A stretch of 64,000 nucleotides of DNA, taken from Dastarcus helophoroides. Its lineage: Eukaryota > Arthropoda > Insecta > Coleoptera > Bothrideridae. Where the stretch lies: assembly GCA_028583605.1 (NCBI GenBank), contig CM053329.1:12572501-12636500 (forward strand), given 5' to 3'. The notes below the pieces were generated by a model. It worked only from the letters and a program-made list of their open reading frames with translations. It did not search any database and was not told the origin of the DNA. A program made the position numbers and the translations under genes. Positions 56,296 to 64,000 of the stretch are shown piece by piece (the stretch's first letter is position 1; the number at the start of each line of letters is the position of its first letter).

Positions 56296-57121
56296 TAGGG
56301 TGGTCCTTATTTAGGAAATGTTCGAATTTTTTTCCACGATAGTCCTAAATCGGTTCCAAATATATAAAAAAAAATTCATGCCAAGTTATAGCTCTTAATT
56401 TTAATATCAACCCGGCCCCTCCGATAGCCAAAGTTTTAAATGGAAATAACATAGGAAAAGTTCTGTTAATACTTTGGAATTTTTTATCCCATAAACCAAT
56501 AAACATATCATGTCGACAAATGATTATTTTTATAGAAAATTTACCGCTCTACAAAAAAGGTCTCTTATGATTTTTGGCTAACTTGACTGGTTTAAAAGTT
56601 ATTCGAGGTCAAAATCAAAGTTCTAGTCAATCTAATGGTTTTTTTCGTTTTTACCATCATTTTATGATTCAAAAATGAAAAAAGGGTTATAATTTTTAAT
56701 CTTGATGATTTTTTTCCAGAAAAATTCCAAGGTGACCGTGACCCTAAAATAATAGTTACACTAATTTTTTTTTATTTTTGAACTGTCATAAGTTTCAACT
56801 ATATTTCCAATTTCAAAATACACAAAATATTTTTGGCAAATTATTGAACGATTTTAATTTTGATTGATAAAAATATTGATACAATCTGGTTTCAAATTTA
56901 AATTTCAAGATAAAAACATTTCAGAAACTGATTATGCCGCCATCTATTAGATTTTACTTCAACTTTTCACATTACAATTTATTCTAAAGTACTCATAACC
57001 TATATTTATTATCTCAACTCTATTAAAATCGTTCACGAATATTTACTAATAGTTATGTTTTCTCGTTGTTTAATTAAATCCTTAAATTTCATCAATTCGA
57101 TTTTAAAGTCATCAGACAAAT

Positions 57122-59510
57122 ATGGAACTATCACGTTTACGTCAAAACATCTTTTTAATTGGTGATGTTGACGTCCAAATAGTGGGTAATAAATTACCAT
57201 CGAAATTGCAAGCTCTAAAAGTGTTCTTTTTTCATACACGTATTTTAAATACTTCTGTACCAGAAAGTATCGCTGCAGTAATTGATGAAATTATTGTGTT
57301 TTGGAAAAAAGCTCAAATTCCCGTTCAAGATATGCAAAGATGCCGAGATAAATTGAAAAAATTGTACGATGAGTGGCGCATACTTGTCAAACACAAAAAT
57401 TGGAGTGACGTGGCTGTAAAAAAACAAAATGAATTTGTTTGTTCATTAAAAAAATTATTTGACATTGCACCATCAAATGTATTTGAAGTTATTGATGAAA
57501 ATTCTAAAGAATTCTTAATTAATCAGAGATCAGATGAACGAATTGGTTTTATTGCAAATATTAAAACAAAATATGATGACGATGATAATAATTCTAATAA
57601 ATTAAACAAAAAAACTCATTTTGAAAAACGAAAAAAAAAGAGTGATGAAGAAAAAGCATTATTGGGTAAATTATGAGAATCAAATAATCAATTGATTTTT
57701 TATTACTTATTCACGTTCATATTTTATTCGTCATATTATTGTCCTTATTTGTTTTAGACAAAAATGTTGAACTTTTATCTAGCCAGGGAAGTGCTTTATC
57801 TGCATCTAGTGAAGAAATATACTTTCCTACTACTGCCGGATCATCAGAATCAAAAAAAAACAAGAGGAAGTTATAATATTCTGAGTGATAGAGTTGTAGC
57901 TACTTTCGATCGATGTAAAGTAAGTGACAGAGATGCTGTATTTATAATAACTGCTATCTGTCAATCACTTATTGATATAAACCTACTAGATGTGGATATT
58001 AACTCTTTGATTATCAATCGATCATCTATTCGAAGACAACGACAAACTCTGCGAGAGTCAAAATCAATAGAAATAAAAAAACACTTCCAAGACTTGAATT
58101 TATCATCTATTGTTGTACACTGGGACGGAAAATTATTACCTAATTTGTTAAATACCGAAACCGTTCATCGATTACCAGTGATAATTACGTCAGAGGGCAA
58201 AGAAATTATGTTAGGTGTACCAACGAGTGAAGATGGGACTGGAAAGGCACAAGCTACTATTATTCACGAAACATTGCTGGATTGGGGATTCGACACTTCT
58301 GTCAAAGCGATATCCTGTGATACTACTGCTTCAAATTTAGGCATTCGAAATGGTGCTGCTGCATTACTGGAGAAATTATTAGAGAGAGATTTATTATATC
58401 TTCCGTGTAGGCATCACATTTTCGAAATTGTCCTAAGATATGTGTTCGAAGCTGTTTTTCCAAATACTGTTAGGCCAAATGTTCCACTTTTTATCAGATT
58501 TCAAAAGCAATGGGAAACTTTGAATAAACTGAATTACAAAACAGGATTAGATGATCCAAGAAATAAAAACGAGTTAACAGTAGAAAAAATTAGGTCTATA
58601 AAAACTTTTGCCACTGAAGTTCTGACAACAAAGCTGCCTCGTGATGATTACAAAGAGTTTTTGGAGCTTACTCTAGTCTTCATTGGTGTTATCCCAGAAA
58701 AATTTAGTTTTCGTAAGCCAGGAGCTTGCCATCATGCACGGTGGATGGCAAAAGCTATTTACGTGCTGAAAATGTACCTGTTTCGTGAACAGTTATCGTT
58801 GAAAAAAGGTGAAGACAATAAACTTCGACAAATATGTGTTTTTGTGACAACTGTTTATGTTAAAGCTTGGTATTTATCATCTAATAGTGTAAAAGCTCCG
58901 TACCATGATCTACAATTTATAAAAGAGCTACACAACTTTAAGGCGATCAACAGTAATCTTGCTACTGTAGCAATTAATAGATTTATGAATCATCTATGAT
59001 ACTTATCGCCAGAGTTAGCGATCATCGCAATTTTCGATGAAGATGTTCCATTAGAAACCAAATTAAAAATTGTGGCTAAGCTGCATACAGAAGAAGACAA
59101 GATTTCAATTGATATTATTCCGGAAGGAGAGCTGGATTATACTAGTGAAAAATGTAGCGTAAGACGCTTTCAAAGCAAGAATATAAACGATTTATTGTAC
59201 AACGATATCGATTTTTTTGTAACTGCAGAATCGATCAAATTTTTTTGAAAGATTTGAATTACAAACAGAATTTTTACAAATTCATCCTTCTGAATGGGCT
59301 GAAAATGAAAGCTACAAAACTGCATTACGGTTTGTCGAAAAACTATCGGTTGTAAATGACTGTGCTGAGAGAGGAGTTAAACTAGTGCAAGATTTTTGTA
59401 AACATTATACCAAAGATGAGAAACAAATGCAATTTGTATTACAATTAGTTAAAGATCACCGTCAAATGTTTTCTGATGCGCTAAAGAAAACTAATGTAAC
59501 AACTTCATAA
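57122..59510 (+). pseudogene. hAT-like transposase gene, two exons, three lesions
   Basis: Exon 1 (57122-57665) starts MELSRLRQNIF and ends in a lysine-rich stretch typical of a nuclear signal. A 92-nt intron (57666-57757, GTAAAT...TTTTAG) restores a sensible frame into exon 2, beginning DKNVELLSSQ. A run of nine A near 57856 then shifts the frame. From there the main open part reads SDRVVATFDRCKVSDRDA, VVHWDGKLLPNL, ISCDTTASNLGIRNGAA and YLPCRHHIFEIVL. The Asp residues of WDGK and SCDTT and the C-x-x-H of PCRHH fit an RNase-H-like DDE transposase with a C/D-x-x-H motif. At 58997-58999 TGA interrupts, where TGG (Trp) would restore reading. A second frameshift lies in a T run near 59240. The last frame ends at 59510. 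Total about 765 codons. No classical hATC dimerisation block was recognised. Confidence 0.8.
57666..57757 (+). other. Predicted intron of the hAT-like transposase
   Basis: GT at 57666-57667 and TTTTAG ending at 57757. Splicing joins ...KALL to DKNVELL in the frame that stays open into the serine-rich segment, whereas reading through meets TGA at once. AT content is higher than in the exons. Confidence 0.65.
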
Positions 59511-60049
59511 AAGTATGTGATTAAAAAAAAAAAATGATAATATTGGTATTTTCTTTCAAGTCATTCAAATTTTAATAATAAATTTTTTCAATTCATTAAT
59601 ACTTTTCTTTCAGAGCATACGTCAAGGTAAGAAAATTTGTTTGAAATATAAATTATAACTCTTTTTTCATTTTTGAATCATAAAATGACGATAAAAACGA
59701 AAAAAACCATTAGATTGACTAGAACTTTTATTTTAACCTCGAATAACTTTTAAACCAGTCAAGTTAGCCAAAAATTACAAGAGACCTTTTTTGTAGAGCG
59801 GTAAATTTTCCCTAAAACTAATTATTTGTCGACATGATATGTTTATTGGTTTATGGGATAAAAAATTCCAAAATATTAACAGAACTTTTCCTATGTTATT
59901 TCCATTTAAAACTTTGGCTATCGGGGGGGCCGGGTTGATATTAAAATTAAGAGCTATAACTTGGCATGAATTTTTTTTTATATATTTGGAACCGATTTAG
60001 GACTATCGTGGAAAAAAATTCGAACATTTTCTAAATAAGGACCACCCTA

Positions 60050-60350
60050 ATGTTCAAAATGTTGTCCATTTACTAACGGACAATACCCCAAACGAAACTG
60101 AAACTGATTTTGATCATTTCTAATTACTTCGGAGGAAATTAGTCTACATTCCTGTCCGTCCTTTTAAATCCTCAATATTTGCAGGTTTGGTCTCAAAAAC
60201 TTTGCTCTTCAAATACCCGCATAAGAAATAGTTCATAGGTGTTAAGTCCGGAGACCTGGATGGCCATTCAAAAGGTCCTCTTCTACCTTCTGCCTAGAAA
60301 TACATCATCAAAATGCTAACGAACAGGTCGTACAAAGTTGTTGAAACCAG
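60050..60350 (-). pseudogene. IS630/Tc1-mariner-like transposase C-terminal fragment
   Basis: On the minus strand: GPFEWPSRSPDLTPMNYFL, then CGYLKSKVFETKPANIEDLK, then (after a small frame-shifting deletion relative to the sister copy at 61255) the end ...FQFRLGYCPLVNGQHFEH. WPSRSPDLTP...DFFLWGYLK is the hallmark of insect transposases with DUF4817-type N-termini; the Asp belongs to the catalytic triad. The hAT-like element at 56296-60049 is inserted six codons from its visible end. Confidence 0.85.
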
Positions 60351-60379
60351 ATGTTTTTATTCGGGACATCAGCTTCGAC

Positions 60380-61130
60380 CGGATCAGGAAACATAATAGC
60401 TTGAAAAAAAAATTTGAAAGAACTTTGAAACGGACAAAAGATTGTCCAAATAAAGTCAAATGAAAAAAAAGTTACAAAAAAATAGTCAAAACTCCTAGAA
60501 AAAGACGATATTGTAAGAGAAATTTTGCAAAAAAGATCTAAATTTTAAGCAAAATTATTTAATCTTAGTGGAACTTCGAAATTCAGAAAAAGAGTAAACT
60601 GTAAGAGAAAAAAGGAATATTTATTTTTTCTGGACTCTTTGGATGAGTCAGAGAAAGACAGGCTTCCTACCTTGCCTCAATAAACGTCAACAAGTTGAAA
60701 CTACCAAAATTTGAATTAAAAAAGGGTTGAAATTTACAAAGAAATTTTTGTCCTTTCACAAAAATTTTAAATTTCTAAAAAATATACCTTTTTGTCAAAA
60801 GATCGACCAGATTTCGATAAAAAGGCACATTTTAATGAACAATCTGAAATTTTCAGAATCAAAAAAGGCGAAATTTTCAGGAAAAGTCGAATTTCGAGAA
60901 ATGACGAAATTTCAGAAAAAAAGAGGAACTTTTAAATTCAAAATTTTAAATGTTATGTTTGATAAAAGAAGGCACATTTTATGAGTAAATGCAAAACTTT
61001 AAAAGAAAAAGTCAAATTTTGTAAAAAAATACACAAAATTTGAGGAAAAGGTAGAAATTAAAAACAAATGTTTTAAGCGAAGGATGGATTCTAAAGAATT
61101 GGAAAGTCCTTCAATTGAATAGATACAAAT
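60380..61130. repeat. Fuzzy A-rich array
   Basis: Words such as 'gaaaaagtcgaatttcgag' as in the large arrays. Separates two copies of the same transposase C-terminus. Confidence 0.65.
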
Positions 61131-61254
61131 TTTCAGTTTGCTGCATGAGCCAGGGGGTGCAAGCGCCCCCGCATTTATATTTTTCTCACATGCGGCCCGC
61201 ACAACATTTTTAGCTTTGTAATTGGCCCGCTGTAAAAAAAAAGGTTGCTCATCC
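61131..61254. other. GC-richer segment, possible MITE end
   Basis: Contains a small hairpin GGGGGTGC-AAGC-GCCCCC and ends 'ggttgctcatccctgcc', wording typical of hAT-type MITE ends. No partner terminus was found. Confidence 0.3.
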
Positions 61255-61365
61255 CTGCCCTAAACGGAACTGAAATTTGTTTTGAAAACTTCTAATTGCT
61301 TCAGGGGAAACTAGTCTACATTCCTGTCTTATTCGTCCTTTCAATTCCTCAATATTTGCGGGTTT
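61255..61365 (-). pseudogene. Second fragment of the same transposase family
   Basis: Minus strand reads KPANIEELKGRIRQECRLVS then PEAIRSFQNKFQFRLG, collinear with the fragment at 60050-60200 and in a better-preserved frame. It shows the bases the other copy has lost near its 'GRTG' position. Confidence 0.8.
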
Positions 61366-61369
61366 ATTT

Positions 61370-61952
61370 TTTTTATCTTTTTTTAAATATATTTCTCTAA
61401 AGTATATTGATTTTTAAAGTGAAAACATTTTTAGGGGCTTTGAGTAAATTTTGATCAGGAAAAAAATTATGATTTCCGTCAGTTTCACGCAAATTTCCGT
61501 TACCAACATGCAGTAATGTTAACAGTGTTATGTAGACTTAGATAAGATAATAGAATTAATAATTTGTATGGCTAGTAAAGAGCTTAAGTCATTCTCGAAA
61601 TCAGACAAATGTTAATAATTTGATTTATTAATTTTGAAATTTACACAGTTAATTTGAAAATAAAAAAAAAACACTGTTACTTCTGTGCTTTAATTTTCAC
61701 CTCTATCGGCAGTCCGTGGGTAAATAATGTTTTTATATACAAAGCACTTTTCTCGAAACAAGGCAATTTTTGTTAGGAAAAGAAAAAAAGGTTTTTCTTA
61801 AAAATGAAAATTTTAATTACTTTTAGCTAAGTTGTTAATGCTTCCCAAAACTTTCACTTAAAAAAATCCATTATTGCTTTTCTTAGCAAATTTCTTTATA
61901 AAAGGTTTTTAAAAGTTCAACTTCTTTTGTTAAATTTCAAATTTTCTAAAAA
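61370..61952. other. AT-rich noncoding DNA
   Basis: No gene or named repeat; fades into array words after about 61880. Confidence 0.4.
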
Positions 61953-62264
61953 ATTAAACTACAAAACTTGTATTCTGAAACCAAGAAAGATTAAAAAACA
62001 CAACAAAGGTTGTTCTTTTTTTTGTATGCAGTTTTATTAGCTTTTTCTTCGCCAATAAAACTGCATACAAATATTAATACTTCGCAAATGAATTACAGAG
62101 CGTTTCGATAGCCTAGCTATCATCTTCAGAGAGATACTTGATAGCTTGGCTTTCGAAACGCGTTAGAGCAATCTTTGTTGTGATTTTTAATCTTTCTTGG
62201 TTTCAGGGGACAAGTTTTGTATTTAATTTTTGAAGATATTCAAGGACCAGTCCGTTTCACCAAA
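61953..62264 (+). repeat. Second hammerhead-like repeat family, locus e
   Basis: Left arm 'gaaaccaagaaagattaaaa' and right arm 'aatctttcttggtttcaggg' with the right-only tail 'caaggaccagtccgtttcac'. Between them lie a separate 18-bp hairpin (GTATGCAGTTTTATT... at about 62019-62072) and the hammerhead-like motif at 62097-62140. It is the best preserved copy of the family outside locus a. Confidence 0.65.
62097..62140 (-). ncRNA. Hammerhead-like motif, family 2
   Basis: Minus strand: TCTCTCTGAAGA, T, GATAGC-TAG-GCTATC, GAAA, CGCTCTG. Stem II is a perfect six-pair helix here, versus GATAGC/GCTGTC at locus a; the A-T pair replaces a wobble, a compensating difference. In the plus-oriented half nearby, CGCGTTAGAG could supply AGAG to pair with CTCT as helix I. 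Confidence 0.5.
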
Positions 62265-63545
62265 TCTTCGAATTTTTTTTCAAAAGCTTTTTGATAAATT
62301 TGGAATTCGAATTATTCCTTAAAAGTTCTTTTTCTTTAAATTTTTTTTAAACAAATACCCAAGTTCTCGTCAAAAACTCTTTCATAGAAACTTTTTGTTA
62401 AGGCTAAAACCTTAATCTGGTTTTTCTTCAAATTTAAAATTTTCAAAATGTCTTAATTTTTAAAAAATTACATGTCAAAGTCGGTGTCTTTGTTTAAATT
62501 ACTTTATTGAAAATCCGCGCTTAGGATTGAATTTTCTAAGCTCTGAAATTAAGGCATTTTCTGAAATAAATTTCGATGGCTTCCCTTTCGGCTTTTTCTT
62601 AGATTAGATGTTTAAATGTGATACATTTATTATAATTTTCTGCGGCACAATAATTTTTGACTAAAAGAAAAAACGTATTAATACAGATAACTCGCAACCG
62701 TTCATCTTGCTATATTTTGGCAAATAAAACAAAAAAGGGGCTGAGTTTACCCGTTTTAAATTAGTAGAGTCTAGTATAAAAGAGTTTCATATTACGTGAC
62801 ACACCTCAGTAATTCCAGCGACATATTTGTGTGCCATGACACATTGGTTTTACTGTTTTTTTTACTGTATTTACTGGTCACGTTTTAGATTTCAGGGCCC
62901 CATATAAATTTTAAAAACGTAGTGCTCTAGGTAATACCTTATTGAGCTGAGACTGCGTTTGAACATGAAATGTTATGGTGCCTCTTATCGTAAGAGTGTC
63001 TCTTACAAAAATTTTGAGTAGGATTATTGAACATGAGTTTGTCGATACGTTTAAGGTAAATTTATTAAGTGTGATGGGACAGCCATGTATCAGATTCGAG
63101 TTGAAGTTTTGGAGTAACCAAAATCGTAGTTTCGCTTTAAGGTTTGGTAGTTGTAAGCCCAGTGGGGGTAAGCAGCGGTACCAAGAAACTACTTGTCACC
63201 CAATTTACTGAAATTATGCATTAGTCTTCTGCTGCCCCCACCTTTTCCACCATTCAAAGTTTAAATGAGTTTTATTAATTGCTTGGACTTTACGGTACAC
63301 AGGATGAGTCACTGTTACTACTAAAACATTGTAGCCCTTACAATTTTTTTTATAACAAAAAACTTTTTGTTATAAGGATACACTAGCAGGTGGCTCGTAC
63401 TTTAAAATTAGTTTTTACCATACAGAGTTAACATATATACGATAAAGATACCATTTTTAAAGAAACACAATATCGCTTTCTAGTGGCACTATTCCTTTTT
63501 AATATATCTTAATATTAAAGGATATACTTCTTCCGGGATTGGACC
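62265..63545. other. Noncoding DNA; array words to ~62500
   Basis: After 62500 the composition is ordinary. A 78-codon frame at 62975-63211 has no recognised family. No exon was found. Confidence 0.4.
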
Positions 63546-63554
63546 GTATCAAAG

Positions 63555-63625
63555 AACTACTAAAAGTATTCGATGTTTTGCCCACGACCGTAGGGAGCTT
63601 CTTCAGGAACAAAGAAATATAATAC
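63555..63625 (-). repeat. Possible decayed Penelope-type hammerhead region
   Basis: Minus strand reads CCTGAAGAAGCTCCC...GTGGGCAAAACATCG. The order CTGAAGA, short stem, (G/A)AAAC resembles Penelope-element hammerheads, but the GAAA box reads AAAA and stem II is imperfect. Treated as a weak call. Confidence 0.25.
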
Positions 63626-63679
63626 AAGGAAATATACAAAAATGAAAAATGAAAAAAGAGGCCAATTTCAAAACATCAA

Positions 63680-63805
63680 AGCACCGTAACTCAGTATGTC
63701 CACTATACCAGAGGCAAAACTCCTTTGAATTGAAAATTTAGTACAAAGAATAAGAAAGCTAGACAGAAGAGCACGGTAACTCAGTATGTCCACCATACCA
63801 GATAC
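63680..63805 (+). repeat. Tandem duplication, 90-bp period
   Basis: 'agcac(c/g)gtaactcagtatg' begins at 63680 and again at 63770, with 'tccac(t/c)ataccaga' following in both. Confidence 0.7.
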
Positions 63806-63814
63806 ATTACATTA

Positions 63815-63862
63815 CAGTACAGGATAGACGAAACTCAGAAGAGTTTCGCCTATCCTGTACTG
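63815..63862. repeat. 22-bp-stem hairpin
   Basis: CAGTACAGGATAGACGAAAC pairs with GTTTCGCCTATCCTGTACTG around the loop AGAA, with one mismatch in 22 pairs. It lies next to the tandem duplication; function unknown. Confidence 0.8.
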
Positions 63863-64000
63863 ATTCTGGCCGTGGAAGCCTTCGTTATCATATCTTGATA
63901 TCTTGATATTGTCGAAAATACAATAACACAATTCCTTGTTTAATATATTCCAATTTCTATGTGGTAAATATAATTCCCCCTACTTTAACCAAGATATCCT

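Larger units (their letters stand above)
56296..60049 (+). mobile_element. hAT-like transposon, nearly complete, long TIRs
   Basis: A 3754-bp element flanked by a perfect 8-bp direct repeat ATGTTCAA (56288-56295 and 60050-60057). It starts TAGGGTGGTCCTTATTTAGG, and the other end is its near-exact complement. The inverted repeats extend about 400 bp (to about 56700 and from about 59650), differing at only a few positions. TAGGG-type ends with 8-bp duplications fit the hAT superfamily. P-element- and Zisupton-type transposons also make 8-bp duplications, so assignment rests on the ends. The interior carries a two-exon transposase gene with few disabling changes, indicating a recent insertion. 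Confidence 0.88.

Noticed and set aside
59600..59640. 'cgtcaaggtaag' as a fourth Helentron-like module
   Set aside because: Only the first 12 bases match; the hairpin and CTRR end are absent, and it lies inside the hAT-like element.
1..64000. tRNA or rRNA genes
   Set aside because: No cloverleaf or rRNA-like sequence was recognised; the only tRNA-like signal is the SINE head.

Overview
The window is AT-rich animal DNA, most likely from an arthropod and probably an insect. It holds mariner, Tigger/pogo, hAT-like and IS630-like DNA transposons, Jockey/CR1-type LINEs, a tRNA-derived SINE, solo LTRs and Penelope-style hammerhead repeats. There is no bacterial-style gene layout. The species cannot be named from the sequence. 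The only host coding sequence I can support is one 74-nt exon on the minus strand (15074-15147). It has clean splice sites and encodes part of an EF-hand of the KChIP/neuronal-calcium-sensor type. The rest reads as intron or intergenic DNA filled with nested mobile elements.

Layout. 0-8.2 kb: unique DNA, a 5'-truncated mariner abutting a LINE tail, a hAT-type MITE with a perfect 8-bp target duplication, and a LINE/mariner chimera. 8.4-21.4 kb: long, fuzzy arrays of A-rich words (variants of 'gaaaaagtcgaaatttt') with 340-590 bp higher-order units, interrupted by the EF-hand exon and by two families of hammerhead-ribozyme repeats; the last array ends at a Helentron-like 3' terminus. 21.4-24 kb: ordinary noncoding DNA. 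24-30.5 kb: a T-rich version of the same arrays. 30.8-31.3 kb: LINE remnant. 32.8-41.5 kb: nested fold-back elements, two inverted solo LTRs with 4-bp duplications, a Tigger-like MITE and more array. 43.5-47.1 kb: array with a second hammerhead tandem locus, a SINE and another Helentron-like end. 47.1-48.8 kb: large fold-back element. 50.5-52.7 kb: CR1/L2/Jockey-like LINE with two frameshifts. 52.8-55.1 kb: 2.3-kb DNA transposon with ~600-bp inverted repeats. 56.3-60.0 kb: nearly intact 3.75-kb hAT-like element with long inverted repeats and an 8-bp duplication, sitting inside an older transposase gene. 60-64 kb: transposase relics, arrays and hammerhead-like repeats.

The most interesting signal is the hammerhead family at 17.1-18.1 and 44.2-44.8 kb. 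Complete type-I hammerhead cores with a palindromic, loop-less helix III recur with a 377-bp period at both loci, and each locus is flanked by an 11-14 bp direct repeat. This is the architecture expected of a retrozyme or Penelope-like terminal repeat. The next most interesting are the Helentron-like ends whose hairpin arms co-vary, and the hAT-like element, whose coding region has one intron and appears broken only by a frameshift, a stop and a second frameshift. All statements come from reading the sequence by eye; no database search was run.
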